Shown: positions 45,264 through 52,915 of the stretch, piece by piece
Layout: the number at the start of each line of letters is the position of its first letter
Numbering within the stretch: position 1 is the stretch's first letter
Assembly: GCF_031082405.1 (NCBI RefSeq)
Contig: NZ_JAVHJU010000008.1
Coordinates: forward strand, 1 to 64,000
Source: Amycolatopsis sp. A133
GTDB lineage: Bacteria; Actinomycetota; Actinomycetes; Mycobacteriales; Pseudonocardiaceae
Reading direction: 5' to 3'
Length of the DNA: 64,000 bases
Notes under the pieces: model-generated
The model's input: only the letters and a program-made list of their open reading frames with translations
What the model was told of the DNA's origin: nothing
Databases searched by the model: none
Made by a program: the position numbers and the translations under genes

Positions 45264-45824
45264 GTGGCCAGGAACACGGCTGTGCGGGTGCTGGATGATC
45301 TGACCGGCGAGCCCGCGGCGGAGACCGTCGGCTTCGGGCTGGACGGCATCGACTACGACATCGACCTCTCCTTCGCCAACGCCGGGGCGTTGCGCGAATT
45401 CCTGCAGCGCTACGCCGACGCCGGCCGCCGCACCGGCGGCCGCAAGAACCGGCCGCGGATCGTCCCCGGCGCCGAGAAGACCGCCCCGGCCAAGACCATC
45501 CCGGCCAAAACCACACCGGCCAAAACCACACCGAAGAAGCCCGCGCCGGCGAAGGCCACCCCGGAGTCGGCGGCCGCCAAAGCAGCCCCCGCCAAGGTCA
45601 CCCCGAAGCCGGCGGCCGCGAAGGCCACTCCCGCCAAGGCAGCCCCGGCCAAGGCCACCACCACCAAGGCCGCACCCGCCAAGGCGAAGGCCACCGCGGT
45701 CAAAGCCACCACGAAGGCCGAGCCGGCGAAGCCCACGCGCACCAAGAAGGCCGCAGAGCCGAAGCCCGCCACCCGCGCGGCCGCGCGCAAGGTGCCCACC
45801 GTCACGTTCTCGGCGGCCGAGTAA
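45264..45824 (+). CDS. Lsr2-like nucleoid-associated protein with histone-H1-like Lys/Ala/Pro tail
   Basis: 186 residues. Residues 1-70 match the Lsr2 dimerisation domain: LDDLTGEPAAETVGFGLDGIDYDIDLS then LREFLQRYADAGRRTGGRK. The normal C-terminal AT-hook DNA-binding domain (IRxWA and RGR motifs) is missing. Residues 71-186 are instead low-complexity repeats of Lys, Ala, Pro and Thr (units such as PAKTTPAK, PAKAT), as in H1-like bacterial proteins. GTG start after GGGAGG. It probably binds DNA through the tail and oligomerises through the head. The tail could be a degenerate fusion or a distinct Lsr2 paralogue class. Confidence 0.85.
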   Translation: MARNTAVRVLDDLTGEPAAETVGFGLDGIDYDIDLSFANAGALREFLQRYADAGRRTGGRKNRPRIVPGAEKTAPAKTIPAKTTPAKTTPKKPAPAKATPESAAAKAAPAKVTPKPAAAKATPAKAAPAKATTTKAAPAKAKATAVKATTKAEPAKPTRTKKAAEPKPATRAAARKVPTVTFSAAE

Positions 45825-45841
45825 GTCCACACCGGCCGAAC

Positions 45842-45879
45842 CGCAAGGGCGCACTTTCACGTGAAAGTGCGCCCTTGCG
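45842..45879. terminator. Perfect 38-bp palindrome between convergent genes
   Basis: Positions 45842-45879 are a perfect palindrome whose centre is CACTTTCACGTGAAAGTG. It separates the Lsr2-like gene and the lipoate ligase gene, 17 and 5 bp from their stops, and probably terminates both. The core matches the stems at 12138-12168 and 12181-12209. Confidence 0.7.
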
Positions 45880-45884
45880 TCCGG

Positions 45885-46616
45885 TCAGGCTGCGCGCTGG
45901 GCGCCGTCGGCGTGCCAGGAGGGGTAGCGGTAGCGGGTGTGCAGCAGTGCCCGCTGCTGCACCAGCTCGGCCGGCGACGGCGGCCGGGGCACGAGCGTGC
46001 CGAGCAGCTGGGACGCCGCCGCCCGCACCGCCGCCTCGACCGCCGGGAACCCGGGCCGCAGGCCGTGCTCGGCCAGCGACGCCACCGGGCTGCGGTGCGA
46101 GTCGAGCGGGCGCGGGTCCGGCGGTGCGCTGGTCAGGTAGCGGCCGACCAGACCCGCGGTCGTCTCGACCAGCAGCGTCGAGTGGGCCAGCAAGCCGGTC
46201 CTGGTGCGGAACACGGCGAACCCGCACAGCTTCGCGTCGCCGACGAACAGGCCGCGGTCGCCGATCCGCGGCACCAGCCCGAGCTGGTCGACGGCGGCGC
46301 TCATCACCTGACCGAGCGCCTCCAGGGGCCGGTCGGCCGGGCCGGGCAGGACCAGCGTCACGTTCAGGTTGCCCGGGTCGTGGAACACGGTGCCGCCGCC
46401 GCTGGCCCGCCGCAGCACCGGGACACCGTCACGCTCACACTCCGAAACGCGTACCTCGCGCGCGATCCGCTGCCCGCGCCCCACCACGACGCAAACCGGG
46501 TTGCGCCAGAGCCACAACACGGGTGACCCGGGCGCAACCCGGAGGAGCGCTTCGTCGAAAGCGAGATTCTCGGCCGGATCCGTGAACGCCGCACGAACAT
46601 CCGACCCGGTCGTCAT
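45885..46616 (-). CDS. lplA: Lipoate-protein ligase A family protein
   Basis: 243 residues. RRASGGGTVFHDPGNLN is the LplA/LipB-family adenylate-binding loop, and GDAKLCGFAVFRT holds the catalytic Lys region. The C-terminal accessory domain of E. coli LplA is absent, as in most actinobacterial forms. It attaches lipoyl groups to E2 subunits of the pyruvate and 2-oxoglutarate dehydrogenases. ATG at 46616 overlaps the pntB stop (ATGA), so it is the last gene of the transhydrogenase operon. Confidence 0.85.
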   Translation of the reverse strand: MTTGSDVRAAFTDPAENLAFDEALLRVAPGSPVLWLWRNPVCVVVGRGQRIAREVRVSECERDGVPVLRRASGGGTVFHDPGNLNVTLVLPGPADRPLEALGQVMSAAVDQLGLVPRIGDRGLFVGDAKLCGFAVFRTRTGLLAHSTLLVETTAGLVGRYLTSAPPDPRPLDSHRSPVASLAEHGLRPGFPAVEAAVRAAASQLLGTLVPRPPSPAELVQQRALLHTRYRYPSWHADGAQRAA

Positions 46617-48001
46617 AGCGCCTTGAGTTCCTCCACGATCTCGCCCACCGACGACTTGGCGTCCCCGAAGAGCATGCTGGTCTTCGGATCGTAGAACAGG
46701 TCGTTGTCGATCCCGGCGAACCCGGAGCTCATCCCGCGTTTCAAGACGATCACGGACCGGCTCTCGTTCACCTTGAGGATCGGCATCCCGTAGATCGGCG
46801 AGCTCGGGTCGGTCTGCGCGGCCGGGTTGGTGACGTCGTTCGCGCCGATCACCAGCGCGACGTCGGTCTGGGCGAACTCGGAGTTGATCTCGTCCATCTC
46901 CTTGAGCTGCTCGTACGGCACGTCGGCCTCGGCGAGCAGCACGTTCATGTGCCCGGGCATCCGGCCGGCCACCGGGTGGATCGCGTAGGCGACCGTGATG
47001 CCCTTCTTCTCCAGCAGCTTCGCCATCTCGCGGACGGTGTGCTGCGCCTGCGCCACGGCCATGCCGTAGCCGGGCACGACGACGACCTTGCTCGCGTAGG
47101 CCATCTGGATCGCGGTGTCGGCCGCGCTCGTCGAGCGCACCGGGCGCGCTTCCTTCGTCCCGCTGCCCGCGCCGACCGCCGGCCCGCCGCCGAAGCCGCC
47201 CGCGACGATCGCCGGGATGGACCGGTTCATCGCCTTGGCCATCAGGTTGGTCAGGATCGAGCCGGACGCGCCGACGATCATGCCGGCCACGATCAGCGCC
47301 GTGTTGTCCAGCGCCAGGCCCATCGCCGCGGCCGACAGCCCGGTGAACGCGTTGAGCAGCGAGATCACCACCGGCATGTCCGCGCCGCCGATCGGCAGCA
47401 CCACGGTGAGGCCGAGGATGCCCGACGCGACGAGCAGCCCGACGATCAGCAGCCAGGAGTCGCCGCCGGCGACGATGGCCACCGCGCACGCGAGCGCGAC
47501 CAGCAGGAGCAGCGCGTTGACCGGCTGCTGGAGCTTGCCCATGGTGATCGGGCGGCCGCTGATCAGCTCCTGGAGCTTGCCGAACGCGACGTTCGAGCCC
47601 CAGAAGGAGATCGACCCGATGATCGCGGCGAACAGGGACGCGATCGCGATGTACGCCGGTTCGTGCGCGTAGCCGTCGGTGGAGTTGAACTCCACCCACG
47701 CGATGAGCGCGACCGCGCCGCCGCCGACGCCGTTGAACAGCGCCACCATCTGCGGCATCGCGGTCATCTTGACCTTGCGCGCCGACGGCACGCCGACCAC
47801 CGCGCCGATCGCGACGCCGAGCACGATCAGCAGCCAGTTGCCCATGCCGGGGGTGAGCAGGGTGGCGATGACGGCGATGCCCATGCCGGCCGCGGCGATC
47901 CAGTTGCCGCGGACGGCGGTGCGCGGGCCGGTGAGGCCCATCAAGCCGTAGATGAAGAGGGCGAACGCGACGATGTAGAGGATCGCGACGAAGTCGGTCA
48001 C
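46613..48001 (-). CDS. pntB: NAD(P) transhydrogenase subunit beta (PntB)
   Basis: 462 residues. About nine membrane spans form the proton channel (residues 1-270), followed by the NADP-binding domain III with VVVPGYGMAVAQAQH, VAYAIHPVAGRMPGHMNVLLAE and VIGANDVTNPAA. Moves hydride from NADH to NADP+ using the proton gradient, supplying NADPH. GTG start overlaps the pntAB stop. Confidence 0.96.
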   Translation of the reverse strand: MTDFVAILYIVAFALFIYGLMGLTGPRTAVRGNWIAAAGMGIAVIATLLTPGMGNWLLIVLGVAIGAVVGVPSARKVKMTAMPQMVALFNGVGGGAVALIAWVEFNSTDGYAHEPAYIAIASLFAAIIGSISFWGSNVAFGKLQELISGRPITMGKLQQPVNALLLLVALACAVAIVAGGDSWLLIVGLLVASGILGLTVVLPIGGADMPVVISLLNAFTGLSAAAMGLALDNTALIVAGMIVGASGSILTNLMAKAMNRSIPAIVAGGFGGGPAVGAGSGTKEARPVRSTSAADTAIQMAYASKVVVVPGYGMAVAQAQHTVREMAKLLEKKGITVAYAIHPVAGRMPGHMNVLLAEADVPYEQLKEMDEINSEFAQTDVALVIGANDVTNPAAQTDPSSPIYGMPILKVNESRSVIVLKRGMSSGFAGIDNDLFYDPKTSMLFGDAKSSVGEIVEELKAL

Positions 48002-48309
48002 TTCTCGTCCTCCTCACCGGCGGCGGGTTTCTTGGCCTTGAACATCGACAGCATCCGGTCGGTGACGAGGAACCCGCCCACGACGTTGATGGTGCCGAAG
48101 GCGATCGCGATCACGAGCAGGATCTTGTTGAACACCCCGTCGACGCCGAGGCCGAGCACGACCAGGCCGCCCAGCAGCACGATGCCGTGGATGGCGTTGG
48201 TGCCGGACATCAGCGGCGTGTGCAGGGTGTTGGGCACCTTCGAGATGACGGCGAAGCCGACGAACCCGGCGAGCACCAGCACCGCCAGGTTCTGCACCAG
48301 AGGACTCAC
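47998..48309 (-). CDS. pntAB: NAD(P) transhydrogenase subunit alpha, C-terminal membrane part (PntAB)
   Basis: 103 residues, three to four membrane spans. LVGFAVISKVPNTLHTPLMSGTNAIHG is split by the conserved HTPLMSGTNAI block that identifies the C-terminal part of the alpha subunit. It is encoded separately, as in Rhodospirillum rubrum and mycobacteria. The GTG start overlaps the pntAA stop and its own stop overlaps pntB, so the complex is translated in equal amounts. Confidence 0.95.
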   Translation of the reverse strand: MSPLVQNLAVLVLAGFVGFAVISKVPNTLHTPLMSGTNAIHGIVLLGGLVVLGLGVDGVFNKILLVIAIAFGTINVVGGFLVTDRMLSMFKAKKPAAGEEDEK

Positions 48310-49418
48310 GACGCGCTCCCTTCGCGCCCGGCCACGCAGGCACCGGCGACGATCTCGTCCTCGAAGTCCAGCTTCAGCTCGCCTTCCTTCGTCACCAGCA
48401 GCTCCAGCAGCTCGGTGACGTTGCGGGCGTAGAGCTCGCTGGCGTGCGAGGGCATTTCGGCGGGCAGGTTCAGCGGGGCGGAGATGGTGACGTCGTGCTC
48501 CACGACGTCCTCGCCCGGCCTGGTCAGCTCGCAGTTGCCGCCGGTCTCGCCGGCGAGGTCGACCACGACCGACCCGGCGGGCATGCCCTTGACGGCGTCC
48601 GCGGTGACCAGCGTCGGCGCCTTGCGGCCCGGGACCAGCGCCGTGGTGATCACGACGTCGAACTTCGTGATGGCTTCGGTGAGCCGCCGCTGCTGCTCCT
48701 CGCGCTCCTCGGCCGTCAGCTCGCGGGCGTACCCGCCTTCGCCGACGGCTTCGATGCCGAGGTCGAGGAACTGCGCGCCCAGCGACTTGACCTGCTCGCC
48801 GACCTCGGGCCGCACGTCGTAGCCGGTGGTCTGCGCGCCGAGCCGCTTCGCCGTGGCCAGCGCCTGCAGGCCGGCGACGCCGGCGCCGAGCACCAGCACC
48901 TTGGCCGGCGGGACGGTGCCGGCCGCGGTGGTGAGCATCGGGAAGAACCGCGGCAGCTTCTGCGCCGCGAGCAGCACCGCGCGGTAGCCGCCGATGCTGG
49001 CTTGCGACGACAGCGCGTCCATCGCCTGGGCCCGGGAGATCCGCGGGACCGCCTCCATCGCGAAGGCGCGCAGGCCCGCCTCTTCGAGCTTCACGAGCCC
49101 GTCCGGGTTGCCGCGGGGGTCGAGGAAACCGACGAGCACGGCACCCCGGCTCAGCTTCGCGACTTCCTCCGGCGAAGGCGGGTTGACCTTCACGACGATC
49201 GGGGCGCCCCACGCGTCGCCGAGTTCGGCGCCCGCTTGGGTGTACGCGTCGTCACTCAGGTGCGCACCGGCCCCGGCGCCCGGTTCGACGACCACGCGCA
49301 GCCCGCGCTGCACGAGCCGGCCGACCAGTTTGGGCACCACGGCCACCCGCCGCTCCCCGGGGCGTGACTCGGCCACCACACCCACGGTGAGCTGCTGACT
49401 CTGTTCGCTGTCCGTCAC
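48306..49418 (-). CDS. pntAA: NAD(P) transhydrogenase subunit alpha, soluble NAD-binding part (PntAA)
   Basis: 370 residues. Alanine-dehydrogenase-like fold. VAESRPGERRVAVVPK at the start, SQASIGGYRAVL and the Rossmann motif KVLVLGAGVAGLQALATAKRLGA. Binds NADH on the cytoplasmic face of the PntAB/PntB membrane part. GTG start, preceded by GAGGTCG on the minus strand. First gene of a pntAA-pntAB-pntB-lplA operon with three successive 4-bp overlaps. Confidence 0.95.
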   Translation of the reverse strand: MTDSEQSQQLTVGVVAESRPGERRVAVVPKLVGRLVQRGLRVVVEPGAGAGAHLSDDAYTQAGAELGDAWGAPIVVKVNPPSPEEVAKLSRGAVLVGFLDPRGNPDGLVKLEEAGLRAFAMEAVPRISRAQAMDALSSQASIGGYRAVLLAAQKLPRFFPMLTTAAGTVPPAKVLVLGAGVAGLQALATAKRLGAQTTGYDVRPEVGEQVKSLGAQFLDLGIEAVGEGGYARELTAEEREEQQRRLTEAITKFDVVITTALVPGRKAPTLVTADAVKGMPAGSVVVDLAGETGGNCELTRPGEDVVEHDVTISAPLNLPAEMPSHASELYARNVTELLELLVTKEGELKLDFEDEIVAGACVAGREGSAS

Positions 49419-49541
49419 ACGACCTCCTCATCGGCGAGGCACGATCCGAGGGTTGTACCACGCCGGACCGACAGTCCCCAGTGACGAGGGTCGCAAGTCT
49501 GCGGGTTGTGCCGGGAAGTACGAGCGCCGTGCGGGAAACGT

Positions 49542-50165
49542 TCAGGTCGTTTTCCAGTGCGGGACGCCGAGCAGGATCAGGCGCAGCCGTTTTTCCGCCG
49601 TTCCGGTGATTCTTGCGTCTTCACCGGGCCGGGCTTCCAGCAGTTCGACAATGGTCGTCAGCATCACGGAAACGATCAAGTCGGCCAGCATGTGCAGGTC
49701 TTCGGTGCTCCAGGACCGCAGCGGGGCCAACCGGGCGAGGTCGATCGCGAGGTCGCCGGAGAACATCCGCAGTTCGACGCCGATCGCGCGGGCGAGCGGG
49801 CCGCCGCCGTAGCGTTCGCGGGTCAGGAACCGGAAATGGTCCTCGTTCGCCCGGACGAATTGGTGCACCGTGGCCACCGAGGCGCTGATCATCCCCTGGT
49901 AGGTGTCCGGGTCGGTGCGGGCCGAGCGCATCATGCCGCGCAGCGTGCGCGTCGCCTCTTCGACGAGTGCGACGCCGAGTTCCTCCATCGAGGCGAAGTG
50001 CCGGTAGAAGGCCGTCGGGACGATGCCGGCGCCTTTCGCCACCTCGCGCAGGGAAAGGCTGGCGAACGGCCGAGCGGCCAGCAGCTCCAGCGCGGTGTCC
50101 AGCAACGCCTGGCGCGTGCGCAGTTTGCGCTCCTGGCGGCTCACGGGCGTCAGTGGTTCGGACAC
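49542..50165 (-). CDS. TetR-family repressor of the FabR/DesT type
   Basis: 207 residues. The N-terminal HTH SLSLREVAKGAGIVPTAFYRHFASMEELG is diagnostic of the FabR/DesT subgroup, which represses unsaturated-fatty-acid genes and senses acyl-CoA or acyl-ACP saturation. The large C-terminal ligand domain follows. GTG at 50165 (VSEPLTPVSRQERKL). It is divergent from the desaturase operon, with an AGTG-N10-CACT-type palindrome between them, so it most probably represses that operon. Longer frames toward 50318 are leader readings. Confidence 0.87.
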   Translation of the reverse strand: MSEPLTPVSRQERKLRTRQALLDTALELLAARPFASLSLREVAKGAGIVPTAFYRHFASMEELGVALVEEATRTLRGMMRSARTDPDTYQGMISASVATVHQFVRANEDHFRFLTRERYGGGPLARAIGVELRMFSGDLAIDLARLAPLRSWSTEDLHMLADLIVSVMLTTIVELLEARPGEDARITGTAEKRLRLILLGVPHWKTT

Positions 50166-50196
50166 GGGTTCCAGCGTACGGACTGCTTTTGGGGGT

Positions 50197-50238
50197 GCAG
50201 GGGGCCTGCCCCCTGCCGGGGGTCGGGGCGGAGCCCCG
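50197..50238. repeat. Double GC-rich hairpin repeat upstream of the TetR gene
   Basis: GCAGGGGG (50197-50204) pairs with CCCCCTGC (50209-50216), and CGGGGC (50224-50229) with GCCCCG (50233-50238). The pair resembles short GC-rich repeat units that are scattered through actinomycete intergenic regions. It lies in the leader of the minus-strand TetR gene. No coding role. Confidence 0.5.
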
Positions 50239-50323
50239 CTCAACACAGCGTCCACCGCGTTGCTCACGTCACATCCTCGGGGTCTCGCGTTGACAGGCAG
50301 TCCACTCCTGCAGTGCACTATTG

Positions 50324-50341
50324 AGTGTACAGTCGTTCACT
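50324..50341. promoter_or_regulatory. FabR/DesT-like operator candidate
   Basis: AGTGTACAGTCGTTCACT has arms AGTGTAC and GTTCACT, palindromic at 6 of 7 positions, around AGTC. It follows the AGYG-W-AC-N4-GT-W-CRCT shape I recall for FabR and DesT operators. It lies 19 bp before the ferredoxin reductase ATG. TTGACA at 50290-50295 could be a -35, with CACTAT (50316-50321) as a loose -10 at a long spacing. A further overlapping palindrome, TACAGT-N5-ACTGTA, is at 50328-50344. Confidence 0.6.
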
Positions 50342-50360
50342 GTAACCGAGGAGGTTCCCG

Positions 50361-51428
50361 ATGACGGCGCTCATCCCCCGGCGGGTGCGCGGCCTCGCCT
50401 CGCTGGCCGAGGCGCTGCTGACGCCGCACGGGATGGACCGGTACCTGGAGCTCGTCGACCCGATGCTGGTCCGCCGCGAGATCCGCGGGCTGGTCACGGC
50501 GGTGCGCAAGCAGACGCCGGACACCGTCACCCTCACCGTCCGGCCCAGCCGCGCGTGGCCCGGCTTCACCGCCGGCCAGTACGTCCGCTTCCAGGTGGAG
50601 ATCGACGGCGTCCGGCGCACCCGGTGCTATTCGCCGTGCGGTTCGCAGTACGACGGCGAACTGGAGTTCACGGTCAAGGAGCAAGGCCTGGTGTCCGGGC
50701 ACCTGAACCGCTCGATCGGCGTCGGCTCGGTCGTCAACCTGTCCACTCCGGACGGTGGCTTCACCTTGCCCGCCGAGCGGCCGGACCGCGTGCTGCTGAT
50801 CGCCGGCGGGAGCGGCATCACGCCGGTCCTCGCCATGGCCCGCACGCTGGCCGACGAGGGCCACGCCGGCGAGATCGTGTTCCTGCAGTACTCGAACGGC
50901 CCGGCCGACGCGCTGTACCGCACCGAACTGGCCGAGCTCGCCGCCCGGCACCCCGGGCTGCGGGTCGTCCACGCGTACACCCATTCGGACGGCGGTGACC
51001 TGAACGGGTTCTTCTCGCCGGAGCACCTGGCGCGGGTCGCCCCCTGGTTCCGCGACGCGGAGGCGTTCGTCTGCGGCCCGAAGCCGCTGATGGACGCCGT
51101 GCGCGAGGAGCTGGGTGAACGCGTGCACACCGAAGAGTTCACGCCGCCGGCGCTGACCTTCGACACGGAGAACGCCGAGGGGCAGGTCCGGTTCAAGCGC
51201 AGCGGCCGCGAGTGCGCGAATTCGGGGAAGCCGTTGCTGGAGCAGGCCGAAGAGGCCGGGCTCTCGCCGGAGCACGGCTGCCGGATGGGCATCTGCTTCT
51301 CCTGCACCCAGCTCAAGACCGCCGGGCGCGTCCGCAACGCCAAGACGGGCGAGATCTCCGGCGAAGAAGACGAGGAAATCCAGCTCTGCATCTCCGTCCC
51401 GGTCGGGGACGTCGAGATCGACGCTTAG
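50361..51428 (+). CDS. Ferredoxin-NADP reductase with C-terminal [2Fe-2S] domain (desaturase electron donor)
   Basis: 355 residues. FAD region RCYSPCGS (RxYS type), NAD(P)-binding LLIAGGSGITPVLAMA and FVCGPKPLMDAV, then a plant-type ferredoxin domain with cysteines in GCRMGICFSCTQ and the last in QLCISV. Layout and neighbour match Rv3230c, which passes electrons to the DesA3 stearoyl-CoA desaturase. GAGGAGGTTCCCG before the ATG. Operon with the desaturase 10 bp on. Regulated by the divergent TetR gene. Confidence 0.92.
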   Translation: MTALIPRRVRGLASLAEALLTPHGMDRYLELVDPMLVRREIRGLVTAVRKQTPDTVTLTVRPSRAWPGFTAGQYVRFQVEIDGVRRTRCYSPCGSQYDGELEFTVKEQGLVSGHLNRSIGVGSVVNLSTPDGGFTLPAERPDRVLLIAGGSGITPVLAMARTLADEGHAGEIVFLQYSNGPADALYRTELAELAARHPGLRVVHAYTHSDGGDLNGFFSPEHLARVAPWFRDAEAFVCGPKPLMDAVREELGERVHTEEFTPPALTFDTENAEGQVRFKRSGRECANSGKPLLEQAEEAGLSPEHGCRMGICFSCTQLKTAGRVRNAKTGEISGEEDEEIQLCISVPVGDVEIDA

Positions 51429-51438
51429 GGAGTGCACC

Positions 51439-52548
51439 ATGACCGGCTTGCAAGACCGCCTGACCCCGGAACAGGTCGAGGAGTTCGGCCGCGAACTCGA
51501 CGCGCTGCGCCGGCGGATCGTCGACGACCTGGGCCAGGAGGACGTCGACTACATCCACGACATCATCAAGACCCAGCGCGGCCTGGAGGTCGCCGGGCGG
51601 GCGTTGCTGTTCGCCGGGTTCTTCCCGCCGGCGTGGCTCGCCGGCGTCGGGGCGCTGTCGCTGGCCAAGATCCTCGACAACATGGAGATCGGCCACAACG
51701 TCATGCACGGCCAGTACGACTGGACGCGCGACCCGGCGCTGAGCTCGCAGCGGTTCGAGTGGGACACCGTGGCGCCGGCGGAGAACTGGCGGCACTCGCA
51801 CAACTACATCCACCACACGTACACGAACATCGTCGACAAGGACCGCGACGTCGGCTACGGGATCCTGCGGATGGACACCGCCCAGAAGTGGCACCCGTAC
51901 TACCTGGGCAACCCGGTGTACGCGACGCTGCTGGCGATCTTCTTCCAGTGGGGCGTCATGCTGCACGACCTCGAGGTCGAGAACGTCGTCAAGGGCGAGC
52001 GCTCGTGGGCCGACAACGTGCCGATCCTGAAGAAGATCGTGCGGAAGGCGTCCCGGCAGGTCGGCAAGGACTACGTTCTGTTCCCGCTGCTGACCGGCCC
52101 GCTGGCGCCGCTGACGTTCCTCGGCAACGCGACGGCGAACCTGACCCGCAACCTGTGGGCGTTCGCGATCATCTTCTGCGGTCACTTCCCCGCCGACGTC
52201 GAGAGCTTCACCGAAGAGGAGACGGCGGAGGAGTCGCGGGGGCAGTGGTACCTGCGCCAGATCCTGGGTTCGGCGAACATCACCGGCGGCCCGCTGTTCC
52301 ACATCCTGAGCGGCAACCTGTCGCACCAGATCGAGCACCACCTGTTCCCGGACATCCCGGCGCGCCGCTACCCGCAGATCGCCGGCGAGGTGCGCGCGAT
52401 CTGCGAGAAGTACGGGCTGCCCTACCACACGGGACCGCTGCGCAAGCAGCTCTGGTCGGTGGCGAAGAAGATCGTGAAGCTGGCCCTCCCGCAGAGTTCG
52501 CCGTCGCCGGTTACCGTGGAACCCGACCGGCAGCTCCGAGCAGCGTGA
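51439..52548 (+). CDS. desA3: Membrane acyl-CoA/fatty-acid desaturase (DesA3-like)
   Basis: 369 residues. Three histidine boxes that hold the di-iron site: HNVMHGQ, HSHNYIHH and HQIEHHLFP. Two hydrophobic spans lie around residues 55-85 and two in the 160-230 region. Closest in plan to mycobacterial DesA3, a delta-9 stearoyl-CoA desaturase fed by Rv3230c-type reductase. Introduces the cis double bond into membrane fatty acids. AGGGAGTGCACC before the ATG at 51439. Confidence 0.92.
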   Translation: MTGLQDRLTPEQVEEFGRELDALRRRIVDDLGQEDVDYIHDIIKTQRGLEVAGRALLFAGFFPPAWLAGVGALSLAKILDNMEIGHNVMHGQYDWTRDPALSSQRFEWDTVAPAENWRHSHNYIHHTYTNIVDKDRDVGYGILRMDTAQKWHPYYLGNPVYATLLAIFFQWGVMLHDLEVENVVKGERSWADNVPILKKIVRKASRQVGKDYVLFPLLTGPLAPLTFLGNATANLTRNLWAFAIIFCGHFPADVESFTEEETAEESRGQWYLRQILGSANITGGPLFHILSGNLSHQIEHHLFPDIPARRYPQIAGEVRAICEKYGLPYHTGPLRKQLWSVAKKIVKLALPQSSPSPVTVEPDRQLRAA

Positions 52549-52555
52549 GGGTGAC

Positions 52556-52756
52556 ATGGTGGGCCAGTTCGAACGGGAGAAGGACACCCTGCAGGTGATC
52601 ACCGAATCAGCGGCGACGCACGTCGGCAACATAGCTTCGATCATCACCGGCGCGATCCGCGACGTCGCCCGCGAGACGGGCGACTGGCTCACCGACGTCA
52701 TCGAGATGCGGGAAGCCGCCCAGCGGGCCCGGGAGGACGACCCGGACGCGCCGTGA
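52556..52756 (+). CDS. Small acidic protein downstream of the desaturase
   Basis: 66 residues, soluble, predicted helical. It opens VGQFEREKDTLQVITESAATHVGNIASIITGAIRDVARE (quoted in parts: DTLQVITESAATHV, NIASIITGAIRDV). It begins 7 bp after the desaturase stop with GAGGGTGAC before the ATG, so it is the third gene of the operon. The amphipathic pattern could contact the desaturase or the membrane. Not recognised. Confidence 0.7.
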   Translation: MVGQFEREKDTLQVITESAATHVGNIASIITGAIRDVARETGDWLTDVIEMREAAQRAREDDPDAP

Positions 52757-52773
52757 CACGCCCTTTGCGTGCC

Positions 52774-52820
52774 GCGAATGACTCATTGGGGACCTGGGAG
52801 GTCCCCAATGAGTCATTCGC
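52774..52820. terminator. Perfect 22-bp hairpin after the desaturase operon
   Basis: Arms 52774-52795 and 52799-52820 pair perfectly, with loop GGG. The inner stem is AATGACTCATTGGGGACCT. It lies 17 bp after the small acidic gene and about 95 bp before the histidine kinase gene, a good terminator position. No T-run follows. Such long perfect hairpins look like a dispersed intergenic element. Confidence 0.7.
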
Positions 52821-52915
52821 GACGTCGCGGCCCCCGGCCAGGGCGGAAATTGTCGGTGCCCGCCGGTAGCGTGGAAAACGGGGGGTCCCCCCGGCCCGAC
52901 TAGGGGGAAAACCGG

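Noticed and set aside
45480..45780. Apparent tandem DNA repeat in the Lsr2-like gene
   Set aside because: It is a protein-level Lys/Ala/Pro repeat with varied codons, not a CRISPR or a satellite-like array.
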